A DNA stretch of 55,983 bases from Neorhizobium tomejilense (lineage in GTDB: Bacteria; Pseudomonadota; Alphaproteobacteria; Rhizobiales; Rhizobiaceae): positions 1-55,983 of the forward strand of contig PVBG01000031.1 of NCBI GenBank assembly GCA_002968845.1. Reading direction: 5' to 3'. Within the stretch, counting starts at the first letter, position 1, and the number at the start of each line of letters is the position of its first letter. Below are positions 16,852-24,747 of the stretch, one piece after another. The notes under the pieces are model-generated. The model did no database searches. It was not told where the DNA came from and saw only the letters and a program-made list of their open reading frames with translations. The translations under genes and the position numbers were made by a program.

Positions 16852-17509
16852 GCTCGTCTCCGTTTAAGGAATTCGAGACGGATGAAGACGGACCGATCTC
16901 ACCCTGCCCTCTCCAAGGGCCTGACGCTTCCCGAGACAGAAGTCCGGGCATCCGCGCCTTTCTCGCCTGTGCGCCTTGTTCGAAAGCGCAACGACATTTC
17001 GACATGAACGGCCGGTTCCGCCTGAACCGGCCGCTATCGGGAAGGGCCCAGGGACGCGGGGCCATCCGGCATTTGAAACGCGGCAAATACGCGCCGGTTA
17101 CCCCTGGATTCAGCCAGACCACCGTTAACAATGTATTACTGCTAATATAGCACTTGCTACCGGTACATGTCTGTTGTCCGACCCCAAAACGCAGAAGCGT
17201 CGGTTTGGTTCGCAGCCTTTGAAGGCGTCGATCGGACCTGCGATTTCCTGGCAAAACAGCGGGACTGCAAGAAATTACCGGCGTATCGAAACGAACCATT
17301 TTTACAGACCGTTAACCCTCCAAGAGTTAGCATCCGGTTAAACCAAGGCGACCCCATTCTGCAGATGTTCTCACAGCTGCGTGAGCGGACGGCGCGCCAC
17401 CGGGAGTTTCCCAGGCAAGGTACGATGAGAACGCCAGGCGAGCTTTTCCGGCACACCTGATCGGCGTTCGGCACTCCGGATTTGTTTTGCGTTGATTGCG
17501 AGTTTGCCA
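16852..17509. other. intergenic region with a perfect hairpin
   Basis: 658 bases without a credible gene. It holds a perfect 10-base-stem hairpin CGGCCGGTTC-CGCCT-GAACCGGCCG at 17009-17033. There is no T tract on either side, so it is not a clear terminator. AT-rich DNA at 17125-17160 (TAATATAG) may hold a promoter, and a leader of the DUF2336 gene probably occupies the right part. Confidence 0.5.
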
Positions 17510-18550
17510 GTGACGAATGAGTTTCGAGACCTTGAGAGGCCCCAGGCCATGCGTAAAAAGGATGTGGTGCTGATGGCCACCGTGACGAGCTTCGAAAGTC
17601 TTCCGTACCCTTCGCGGTCGGAACTTCGACAGTTCGCCGAGCTCTTCGCACCCCTGTTTTCCGCATCGTCCGAAGAGGCCCGCCGCGATGCGGTCGCGGC
17701 GCTCTCGCAATGCAAGACCGTGCCGCCGGCCGTCGCCTTCTTCATCGCCAGCCAGCCGATCGCGGTTGCAGCACCTTTCCTCACCTCCTCGACCTGCCTT
17801 TCCGACGATGCGCTGATCGCCATCGCCCGCACCCAAGGGGAAGCGCATGCCCGCGCCATCGTGCGCCGCGAGGCGCTGTCGCCGACGGTGATCGACGCGC
17901 TGGTGGGCTTGCGCCACGACCGCACCAAGCGCAGCGATGCGCCCGAAAACCTCGGCGCGCTCCTGCCGCTGAGGCCGACGCCGGAAATGGTCGACGAGGC
18001 CGAGCGCAACACGCGCGAGGAACTGCTGCGCAACCGCATCAAGGCGCTTGCCGGCCATGTCGACCGGCCCGCTGCAGACCGGCTGGGCTTGCGCAATCTA
18101 TCGCCGATCCAGGAGGCGCTGCTCGTCCGCTTCGCCCGCAACCGCGAGACCGGGCTGTTTGCAACCGTGCTTGCCGACACGCTTTCCGCCAGCCACTGGC
18201 TTTCGGAGCGGATCATGCTCGACATTTCCGGCCAGCAGCTCGCGGCGACGCTGAAGGGCCTGGCGATGGAGAAGGACGATGCGCTGTTCATCCTGCAGCG
18301 GCTCTACGACCATCTGGGTGCGGAACGGGACGGGGTGACACGCGCCGCCGCGCTCTGGGACGCGCTCGACGAGGACGAATGCGGCAAACGCGTCGAGGCC
18401 TGGCGCCGCGCCGACAGCTACACCTACCCGGAACAGCAGCATCAGCCGATGTTCGGCGACAACCGCGCGGAAGACAGCCGCCAGCCACGGGTGGTCCGCA
18501 CCACCGCCAGCGCCCGCAAGCCGCTCAACGGCCTCTACCGGGCGCGGTGA
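17510..18550 (+). CDS. DUF2336 family protein
   Basis: About 346 aa, soluble and mostly helical. It fits the DUF2336 family common in Rhizobiales: YPSRSELRQFAELFAPLF, repeated aspartate/alanine helices such as EEARRDAVAAL and CLSDDALIAIA, then LSASHWLSERIMLDISGQQL. The repeats suggest a helical scaffold of HEAT/TPR type; no enzyme motif is seen. The start is uncertain: GTG at 17510 is used, with a TTG at 17492 and an ATG at 17549 as alternatives. It is followed tail to tail by the DUF1491 gene after 4 bases. Confidence 0.8.
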   Translation: MTNEFRDLERPQAMRKKDVVLMATVTSFESLPYPSRSELRQFAELFAPLFSASSEEARRDAVAALSQCKTVPPAVAFFIASQPIAVAAPFLTSSTCLSDDALIAIARTQGEAHARAIVRREALSPTVIDALVGLRHDRTKRSDAPENLGALLPLRPTPEMVDEAERNTREELLRNRIKALAGHVDRPAADRLGLRNLSPIQEALLVRFARNRETGLFATVLADTLSASHWLSERIMLDISGQQLAATLKGLAMEKDDALFILQRLYDHLGAERDGVTRAAALWDALDEDECGKRVEAWRRADSYTYPEQQHQPMFGDNRAEDSRQPRVVRTTASARKPLNGLYRAR

Positions 18551-18554
18551 CCGG

Positions 18555-18899
18555 TCAGATCGCTTTCACCACTTCAAACAGATCGGCGACGTCGTCGATC
18601 TCCAGTTCCAGCAGCCAGAGATCCGGATCGAAGCGCAGTTCCCGCGACAGCATCTCGCGGATGGCTTCCGGCTCGGCCCGTTCCGCCCTCACCTCGAATT
18701 TGCGCCCGCCGTCGTCCTCGTCGCCGAAGAAATTCTGCGGCGCCGGCGCGTAGAGCGTTTCCAGCCCGTCGCGAAAACGCTGGCGGATGAAGATTGCGCC
18801 CGCCGCCTCCGCACCCTTCTTTTCGACAGCGGCAAAACCGCCAAGCCCGAAGACGCGGCGGATCATGGCGGAGACGACGATTTCGGATTTCAGGCGCAT
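18555..18899 (-). CDS. DUF1491 family protein
   Basis: 114 aa. It starts MRLKSEIVVSAMIRRVFGLG and contains KKGAEAAGAIFIRQR, LYAPAPQNFF and LRFDPDLWLLELE, all typical of DUF1491. No catalytic motif or membrane segment is visible, and function is unknown. It is divergent from the GIY-YIG gene; the spacer contains two CCGGAT-core repeats. Confidence 0.88.
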   Translation of the reverse strand: MRLKSEIVVSAMIRRVFGLGGFAAVEKKGAEAAGAIFIRQRFRDGLETLYAPAPQNFFGDEDDGGRKFEVRAERAEPEAIREMLSRELRFDPDLWLLELEIDDVADLFEVVKAI

Positions 18900-18948
18900 G
18901 GCCCCTCATACGGTGCTTCGGGACCGGGCGCAAACCTGCCTCGCGCCA

Positions 18949-18992
18949 ATTTTATCCGGATATAACTATTGCCATAATTTTACCCGGATGAT
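18949..18992. promoter_or_regulatory. direct repeat ATTTTAyCCGGAT, possible operator
   Basis: ATTTTATCCGGATAT (18949-18963) and ATTTTACCCGGATGAT (18977-18992) are 28 bases apart. The first copy contains the perfect palindrome TATCCGGATA. They are AT-rich islands in GC-rich DNA, between the divergent DUF1491 and GIY-YIG starts. The binding protein is unknown. Confidence 0.5.
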
Positions 18993-19026
18993 ATTAGCTG
19001 CACTTCCATCAAGGAAGGCACGGGAC

Positions 19027-19362
19027 ATGAACACCATCGACAGGAAAGCGGCGATCTCCGCCTACAAGGAACGCAAGGCTCCGGCCGGCATCTATGCCAT
19101 CCGTTTTGCACCCATGGGGCAGCGATGGATCGGCCGCTCCGGAGACCTCGACAAGATCCAGAACCGCATCTGGTTCACGCTCCGGCACGGCAGCCATGTG
19201 AGCAAGAGCCTGCAGGCGGCCTGGAATGCCAACCGGCCGGAGGATTTCGCGATCGAGCGGCTGGAGGAGATCGACGAGGAGCTGACCGGTTACCTGCGTG
19301 ACCGGACGCTGAAGGACCGACATCTGCACTGGGCTTGGGAGCTCGGCGCCGAGGCGGTCTGA
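19027..19362 (+). CDS. GIY-YIG nuclease family protein
   Basis: 111 aa from the ATG at 19027, with AAGGAAGG upstream. The GIY half-motif is GIYAIRF; the YIG half appears as WIGRSGDLDKIQNRIWF. An AWNANRPEDFAIERLEE segment follows, as in the small single-domain alphaproteobacterial members. GIY-YIG domains cut DNA as homing enzymes or in repair, but this compact version has no DNA-binding partner domain and its activity is untested. The long upstream extension of the frame is not part of the gene. Confidence 0.85.
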   Translation: MNTIDRKAAISAYKERKAPAGIYAIRFAPMGQRWIGRSGDLDKIQNRIWFTLRHGSHVSKSLQAAWNANRPEDFAIERLEEIDEELTGYLRDRTLKDRHLHWAWELGAEAV

Positions 19363-19501
19363 GCCCTTCCACGGGAACCAGGCAACGGAAGTCCCTGAGA
19401 AGAAACGGAAAATCGCGCTGCCGCGCCCTTTCCTTTCGCCCACTGCACCATATTTACACAGGCGGTGTCGTACGGCACTGTCATGAAAAGGAGTTTGGGG
19501 C

Positions 19502-19669
19502 TTGGCTACTTCCGCATTGATCAGCATTCTGATCACCTTCCTGGTGATCGTCCTGGTTCTCTATCTCGTCGCGCGCCTGCCGATCGATGGCCGCGCGAAG
19601 CAGATCGCGCAGATCATCATCATCATCATCGGCATCATTTCGCTGCTGAAATACCTCGCCGTGTTCTAA
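19502..19669 (+). CDS. 55-aa membrane protein (Thivi_2564-like)
   Basis: The frame starts at TTG 19502 and reads (M)ATSALISILITFLVIVL. It has two hydrophobic segments, residues 4-23 and about 36-55, separated by LPIDGRAKQ. AAGGAG at 19488-19493 is eight bases before the start. The size, two-helix layout and LPIDGRAKQIAQ-I6 segment match the small Thivi_2564 family of membrane proteins. It was easy to miss because of its non-ATG start. Function is unknown. Confidence 0.8.
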   Translation: MATSALISILITFLVIVLVLYLVARLPIDGRAKQIAQIIIIIIGIISLLKYLAVF

Positions 19670-19722
19670 AGGCAGAGATGCGCCCGGCCATGCCGGGCGC
19701 CATCCAACCGGTGCGATGAGGA

Positions 19723-20115
19723 TCACGCCGTCATTGCATTTGTACGCCGGTATTCCTGCGTCACCCCGCCGAAACCCCAGGCGTCGGCCTCGACCTCGCG
19801 GACGATGACATAGGTGGCGGGCGGTATCTCGCCGAGGCTCTTTTTCAAAAGCGCGTCCATCGCCTCGATGAAACGCTTCTTCTCCTCGGCCGTGTTGGTG
19901 CCGAGCGTGACATTGGCCTCCACATGGGCGGCCACTTCCAGCGGCTCGCCGCCGACGGTCCAGCCGGAAAGATCGACCTCCTCCACCAGGACCGCGGTGA
20001 CCTCGCGGCGCTTGCGCATGATCGTGTTCATCAGCACCGTGGTTTCCTGCTGCAGCCGGCGCCTGGCTTCCGGTTCGATGCTTTTGCCGGCGATGATGAC
20101 ATGAACGAAGGGCAT
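19723..20115 (-). CDS. tautomerase (4-oxalocrotonate tautomerase superfamily)
   Basis: 130 aa starting MPFVHVIIAGKSI, which provides the N-terminal Pro that serves as catalytic base after Met removal. The protein is about twice the size of a classic 4-OT monomer, so it is the long or fused type (cis-CaaD/MSAD-like length). The substrate is unknown. It is divergent from the LysR gene at 20222, with a TTTGAAA-N9-TTTCAAA inverted repeat in the spacer, and is its likely target. Confidence 0.85.
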   Translation of the reverse strand: MPFVHVIIAGKSIEPEARRRLQQETTVLMNTIMRKRREVTAVLVEEVDLSGWTVGGEPLEVAAHVEANVTLGTNTAEEKKRFIEAMDALLKKSLGEIPPATYVIVREVEADAWGFGGVTQEYRRTNAMTA

Positions 20116-20171
20116 GACGTTCTCCTTTTCGGATTTCTGTTGACGCCGCTATCTTCTCCCCGCACAATCGT

Positions 20172-20194
20172 TTTGAAAATCGCGAAGTTTCAAA
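20172..20194. promoter_or_regulatory. inverted repeat TTTGAAA-N9-TTTCAAA
   Basis: A perfect 7-base inverted repeat with a 9-base spacer, between the divergent tautomerase and lysR genes. Its form suits a LysR-type binding site. It ends 27 bases before the lysR ATG. Confidence 0.6.
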
Positions 20195-20221
20195 CAAACT
20201 CTTTTGCAGAACTCAACGATC

Positions 20222-21088
20222 ATGCTGCCTATCAATCTCGATATCGACACGTTGAGAAGTTTCGCCCTCGGCCTGGAGCTCGGCAGTTTCGCCAAGGCCG
20301 CCGACCGGCTCGGCCGCTCGCCTTCGGCGATCAGCCTGCAATTGAAGAAGCTCGAGGAACAGGTGGGCGAAACCCTGCTGCAGAAGCAGGGCCGTGGGCT
20401 TGTCCTGACCGAAGCAGGCGAAATCCTGCTTGGTTATGCCAGGCGTATCCTGGAACTCAACGACGAGGCGCGGGCGGCGGTGCGCGGCGTCGGCAAGCTC
20501 GAAGGCTGGGTCAGGATCGGCGTGCCGCAGGATTTCGCCGAAACCTGGCTGCCCGACCTGCTCGGCCGCTTTTCAAAAGTCCATCCGAAGGTGCGGGTCG
20601 AGGCGCGCGTCGACCGGGGTGTCGCGATGGTACAGGCGATCGACAAGGGCGAACTCGACGTGGCGCTGACCTGGGGCACGCTCGCCAGCCCACGGGCGGA
20701 GATCGTCGCAAGGCGGGAAATCGCCTGGATCGGGCCGGAGGGTTTCCAGCATATGCCTGGAGAGACGCTCGCGATCGTCGCCTTCGATCCGCCCTGCGCC
20801 TTCCGCAAGGCCGCCATCGATGCGCTCGATCGCAACGGCATCGCCTGGCGCCACGCGTTCGCCAGCCCGAGCCTTGCCGGCCTCTGGGCCGCGGTCACCG
20901 CAGGGCTTGGCGTCACCCCCCGGATCGTCGAGGGCAAACCGGCGCAGCTTGCCGCGCTTGATGCGAAAGACGCGGGCCTGCCCGATCTCGGCGCGATCGA
21001 GCTTGCACTGCACGTCGCCGAAACCCGCCTCGCCCCACCTGCCGAAGAGCTGAAACGGCTGGTGCTGGAAGCGGTGGCGATGCGTTGA
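20222..21088 (+). CDS. LysR-family regulator (divergent from tautomerase)
   Basis: 288 aa from the ATG at 20222 (MLPINLDIDTLRSFALG). The HTH is LELGSFAKAADRLGRSPSAISLQLKKLE (residues 16-43), and the C-terminal effector-binding domain is typical. An in-frame TTG at 20204 would add six residues. It resembles the LrhA/HexA-like subgroup (SPSAISLQLKKLE), which in enterobacteria controls motility and virulence, but orthology is unproven. Its neighbour suggests local control of the tautomerase. Confidence 0.92.
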   Translation: MLPINLDIDTLRSFALGLELGSFAKAADRLGRSPSAISLQLKKLEEQVGETLLQKQGRGLVLTEAGEILLGYARRILELNDEARAAVRGVGKLEGWVRIGVPQDFAETWLPDLLGRFSKVHPKVRVEARVDRGVAMVQAIDKGELDVALTWGTLASPRAEIVARREIAWIGPEGFQHMPGETLAIVAFDPPCAFRKAAIDALDRNGIAWRHAFASPSLAGLWAAVTAGLGVTPRIVEGKPAQLAALDAKDAGLPDLGAIELALHVAETRLAPPAEELKRLVLEAVAMR

Positions 21089-21529
21089 GCGACGAGCCCT
21101 CGCCCTGCAAATTGAGAAATTGCCTCTCAGCTAGCCCTCTCCCCGTTCCGACGGGGAGAGGGGACGTGCCACGCGCTCCCTTGAGAATGTGGCAAAACGA
21201 GGCGGCATATGTCCGGCAGTCGGCAGCAAACGCCGCCAGGCGTGGGGCTACCGTGGCGACTTCGCGCCAGAAGCGGACACAGCGTCGGCTTAGACGAGTG
21301 ACCAAATTTGGGGCCGTCAGCGGAATGTCTGCTTCTAGGCTGCGAACAAACAAACACTGCCGATCAATTACATGTCGACTTGTTACTGTCGGCACCATCG
21401 CTTGCATGCTGAATAGCTGGAAATGAACGCTCACCCACATGCGCTTGAGCACTACGAGTGTCAGTTGCACATCTTCAAGAAATATACTGTTGTTGCGATC
21501 TAGGATGTTGGGTCGTTGCAGCAACAGTC
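21089..21529. other. intergenic region with a hairpin repeat and AT-richer DNA
   Basis: 441 bases without a credible gene. A 12-base-stem hairpin, CCCTCTCCCCGT-TCCG-ACGGGGAGAGGG, occupies 21135-21162 and is of the intergenic repeat type. From about 21200 the DNA becomes less GC-rich and looks like decayed sequence; no intact frame with a ribosome site is present. Confidence 0.5.
21135..21162. repeat. palindromic intergenic element
   Basis: A perfect inverted repeat of 12 bases with a TCCG loop, 46 bases beyond the lysR stop. It could stabilise or end the lysR message, but no T tract follows. Confidence 0.65.
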
Positions 21530-22216
21530 CTATCCACTTGCCGTGCCTAGCACCCGAGCGGCATGGCTTTCCTTTTGGGCGATGAACTGTATAAGTTCAG
21601 CCTCATAGGTTGGCGGTACCGCGTCTTTCACCGATTTATGACTGCCTACAAGAGCCCACCATTCTGTGAGTTTTTGTGGAAGCGAGTCATTCAGTTTCGT
21701 TTCTGACACTCTATCGAAAACAGAAAAATACCGGAAAAGTGTTGCAAACACCGCGTCGACAAGGCCGAAAGCATCACCCGCGAAGTATTTTTGCGGCTGA
21801 AAACGGTCATCGAGAATCCGCAGTCGCTCCTCAAGCTCTCGCAACGAGATTGCGAAAGCGGATGCGTCGACATCGCGGTAGATAATGCGGGCGACGATAT
21901 TCAGCATGCCATCCGCATAGGCCATCCAGGCTTCATGACAAGCGCGTGCCCAAGGATCGCTGGGCATTAGACCTCCTCCTGTCACCTGATCCAGATAACG
22001 GGCAATAACACCGGATTCGAATAGCCATTCGTCGCGCCCAGCCCAAAATACCGGCACCTGACGGCCCGGCGATATATCGCCGAGCCATGCAGGTTTATTG
22101 TCGAGGTCGATATCGATCCGTTCAAAGTCAATGCCTTTTTCGATCATGACGATAACGACCCTTTGCACATAAGGGCACAATCTGTGCCCTACGATCTTGT
22201 AGGGTTCCAACGGCAT
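21530..22216 (-). CDS. glutathione S-transferase family protein
   Basis: 228 aa. The N-terminal thioredoxin-like domain begins with VGHRLCPYVQRVVIV, so it has a Cys-Pro-Tyr active site like omega-class or glutaredoxin-like GSTs, which reduce mixed disulfides. It continues with ISPGRQVPVFWAG (cis-Pro) and FESGVIARYLD. A helical C-domain follows. It lies 3 bases after the VOC gene in the same direction, so the two form an operon. Both use more A/T than most genes here, suggesting later acquisition. Confidence 0.88.
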   Translation of the reverse strand: MPLEPYKIVGHRLCPYVQRVVIVMIEKGIDFERIDIDLDNKPAWLGDISPGRQVPVFWAGRDEWLFESGVIARYLDQVTGGGLMPSDPWARACHEAWMAYADGMLNIVARIIYRDVDASAFAISLRELEERLRILDDRFQPQKYFAGDAFGLVDAVFATLFRYFSVFDRVSETKLNDSLPQKLTEWWALVGSHKSVKDAVPPTYEAELIQFIAQKESHAARVLGTASG

Positions 22217-22219
22217 AGC

Positions 22220-22591
22220 TCAACTGACCATGCAATGGACATTGAGTTTGTTGCCGTCCAGATCGCGGAAATAGGCGGCGTAAAAGCCCTCGGCCCGAAA
22301 TCCGGGCTTGCCTTCATCGGCGCCTCCCAATTTCAAAACCTTCTCATGCACCAGGTTAACCTGTGTCTGGCCGGATGCCGCGAGCGCAATCATCACGCCG
22401 TTGCCGACCGAATATTCTTTTCCGTTTTCAGGAACATGAATTGAAAAGGCCGCGCCGCCATTTTCGCCTGCCCAGACGATGAAATCATCCATGTGCATCA
22501 CCTGTTTTGCGCCGAACTCCGCCAATAATTCGTCATAGAAGCTTTCCGCGCGGGAAAGGTTGGCCGTGCCAAGCGAAGTGTATCCAATCAT
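22220..22591 (-). CDS. VOC family protein (glyoxalase/bleomycin-resistance fold)
   Basis: 123 aa from the ATG at 22591 (MIGYTSLGTANLSRAESFYDE), which has AAGGA seven bases upstream. Earlier in-frame ATGs overlap that ribosome site. The fold signature is AESFYDELLAEFGAK and the terminal YAAYFRDLDGNKLNVHC with the conserved DxxGN. It is close to the lactoylglutathione-lyase-like group. First gene of a VOC-GST operon, divergent from the LysR gene at 22709. Confidence 0.88.
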   Translation of the reverse strand: MIGYTSLGTANLSRAESFYDELLAEFGAKQVMHMDDFIVWAGENGGAAFSIHVPENGKEYSVGNGVMIALAASGQTQVNLVHEKVLKLGGADEGKPGFRAEGFYAAYFRDLDGNKLNVHCMVS

Positions 22592-22708
22592 ATCCATGTC
22601 CTTCATTGCCGTTGTCGATATGAGCTGAGGATATTCTGTTGCAGAAAAGATGGATATATGCATTTGTGAGAGTTCCTATTGCAAATTTGAAATGAAGTTG
22701 GCCAGAAT

Positions 22709-23608
22709 TTGGACTGGAACCTCGTCAAAGTGTTTCTCGCGGTTTGCGAAACGGGCTCTCAGGTTCGCGCCGCCAGGCTTACCGGACTGAGCCATGCGAC
22801 GGTCTTCCGGCACATTGCCCTGCTTGAAGAACAGACGGGCACGCGTTTGTTCGATCGTGTCAAAGGCCGGTTTGTGTTGACGGACGCGGGCAATGAAATG
22901 CGCGAGATAGGTCTTGGTATCGCCCGCTTTTTCGAGGCGATCGACCGGCGTGTAAGCGGCAGGGACGGAAATGCCGAGGGCATTGTGCGCCTTACCGCGC
23001 CGCGCAGTTTTGCCGACACCGTGTTGCCGCGTTATCTGATGAATTTCAGCGAGGCGCATCCCAACGTTCGGGTGGAACTTCTGGTTTCGAACCAGGAAAT
23101 GAACATGTCCGACCGGGGCGCGGACGTCGCCTTGCGAGTCGCCCATAATCCGCCTGACCATCTTTGGGGGCGGCGTGTTCTCGATATCGATTGGGCTATC
23201 TACGCGGCCCCCTCCTACCTCGAGACCGCTGCGCGGCTGGACGGCCCATCCGACCTTTCACAACATAAATTGGCCACACCGGTAGGACAATTGCTGCGTC
23301 ATCCGGTTTTTCGTGACGTGTTGAATGAAAAGCAGCCTGTGACGGCAATCGCATGCGATGATCTCACCGCCATGGCGCGTCTGGCAGCGGAGGGCTGCGG
23401 TGTTGCGCTCTTGCCGGACGATTTGCGCCGTTCAGACCTGAAGCGGTGTTTCACCTATCACACGGCACCCGCGAACCCGCTCTGGGTGCTCACCCATCCA
23501 GACCTTCGGGGCGTACACAGAATATCGCTACTGATGGGATTTCTTGCCAAAGAGTTCGTTCGAGATCCCTATTGGAGGCGGACCGCTGAAAATCTCATCG
23601 GCGAATAA
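22709..23608 (+). CDS. LysR-family regulator (divergent from VOC-GST)
   Basis: 299 aa starting at a TTG (22709), with DWNLVKVFLAVCETGSQVRAARL as the HTH. The ATG at 22692 is out of frame. Helix 3 reads SHATVFRHIALLE rather than the more usual SQPAVS, matching a subgroup near redox or cofactor genes. The effector domain is complete. It is divergent from VOC-GST across 117 bases and is likely their regulator. Confidence 0.88.
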   Translation: MDWNLVKVFLAVCETGSQVRAARLTGLSHATVFRHIALLEEQTGTRLFDRVKGRFVLTDAGNEMREIGLGIARFFEAIDRRVSGRDGNAEGIVRLTAPRSFADTVLPRYLMNFSEAHPNVRVELLVSNQEMNMSDRGADVALRVAHNPPDHLWGRRVLDIDWAIYAAPSYLETAARLDGPSDLSQHKLATPVGQLLRHPVFRDVLNEKQPVTAIACDDLTAMARLAAEGCGVALLPDDLRRSDLKRCFTYHTAPANPLWVLTHPDLRGVHRISLLMGFLAKEFVRDPYWRRTAENLIGE

Positions 23609-23823
23609 TAGATCTTCAAGTTCAGTGCAAAGCTGTCGTTTAGTGCCGCTGCAGCGAATTTCCGCTTTCAGAGTTCAATCATGAACCTTGAACATCCGAA
23701 ATGAGGGGGCAAAGCAGCCCTTCAGAGATCGTGCCGACTATGACCGCATTGGGCCAAAAGCGGTCGCTGGTGGCCCTCGCCGTAGTAAACAAGAGCATTC
23801 GGGAGGCTGGGAGCGACGGCGCC

Positions 23824-24747
23824 CTACAGCGCGCCGATAGACTTCAGCTTCTTCAGCACCAGCTCGTCGGGCTCGCCGGTTTCCGGCAAGCGGTAATGGC
23901 GCTGGAAGCGGCGGATGGCGGCCTTGGTCTGGCTGCCGGCAACGCCGTCCACTTCGACATCCGCATAGGCGATGTTCGACAGGCCGCGCTGGATCTGCAG
24001 CACCAGGTTCGTGGGCTGAACGGGCGCGTTCGGCTTCTGGGAGACGGGCGTGGCCACGGGCCTGCCGGAATTGGAGGCCGCGTTCGGGATGTTGGCGGGC
24101 GGCGTCATCGTCGGCTTGCGCTCGGAGGCGCGGATTGCGGCGGCCACCGGGTCTTCGCCACGCGCATTGGCGCTTTCGGCCGGGCGGGTCGGAGAAACAG
24201 GCCGGGGCGGCTGGACCAGGGACTGCGCGGGCCTTGCCGGCGCGGCGCGTGCTGTCTCGGCGGGTTTTGGCGCTGCCGGCTGAGCGTCAGGAGGGGTTGC
24301 CGGCTGGGCGGCGGCCTGCTGCGGCGCCGGGCGCGGCATCGGCGCGACAACCGTCAGCGCGGGCGCTGCCGTCTGGGCAGGCGCTGCGGCTGGCATTGCG
24401 GTCGGCGCGGCGGCTGGAGCTGGCGCTACGACGCTCGGGTCGGCCCGCTCGATACGAAACGTGGTGACATCGGCGGGCGCGGTGCGCCTTGCCGGACGAT
24501 AACCGGCGATCTGGTTCGGGTTCTTGGAATCGCGGGTGGCGAGGAACGGAGACGGATGGCCGCCCGGCTGGTACCAGAGCGCATTGGCGGCGACGAAGGA
24601 GAAAACGATGCCGAAGGCAGCGCAGCCGATCAGGGCCTTCGGCCGGCGCGCAGCAGCCCGCGCTCCCGCCAGCAGCAGGTTCGATAGAATGCCCGGTTGC
24701 TTGACAGGTTTTTTCCTGTCAGGCGATTTTCGCTTCCGCGCGGTCAT
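23824..24747 (-). CDS. membrane-anchored peptidoglycan-binding protein
   Basis: 307 aa. A basic cytosolic N-terminus (residues 1-37, RKRKSPDRKKPVKQ) precedes one membrane helix at about 40-56. A long Ala/Pro-rich periplasmic spacer (about 105-240) follows, then a C-terminal peptidoglycan-binding-1 domain: LVLQIQRGLSNIAY, then VDGVAGSQTKAAIRRFQRHY. Its start overlaps the end of the histidine kinase gene by 29 bases, so the two are co-translated. It may link the kinase to the cell wall; this is inference. Confidence 0.87.
   Translation of the reverse strand: MTARKRKSPDRKKPVKQPGILSNLLLAGARAAARRPKALIGCAAFGIVFSFVAANALWYQPGGHPSPFLATRDSKNPNQIAGYRPARRTAPADVTTFRIERADPSVVAPAPAAAPTAMPAAAPAQTAAPALTVVAPMPRPAPQQAAAQPATPPDAQPAAPKPAETARAAPARPAQSLVQPPRPVSPTRPAESANARGEDPVAAAIRASERKPTMTPPANIPNAASNSGRPVATPVSQKPNAPVQPTNLVLQIQRGLSNIAYADVEVDGVAGSQTKAAIRRFQRHYRLPETGEPDELVLKKLKSIGAL

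Noticed and set aside
17009..17033. Rho-independent terminator
   Set aside because: The stem is perfect but no T tract follows on either strand and no gene ends beside it.
17167..17460. A 97-aa plus-strand frame in the 17.2-kb spacer
   Set aside because: No ribosome site, unusual composition and no recognisable motif.
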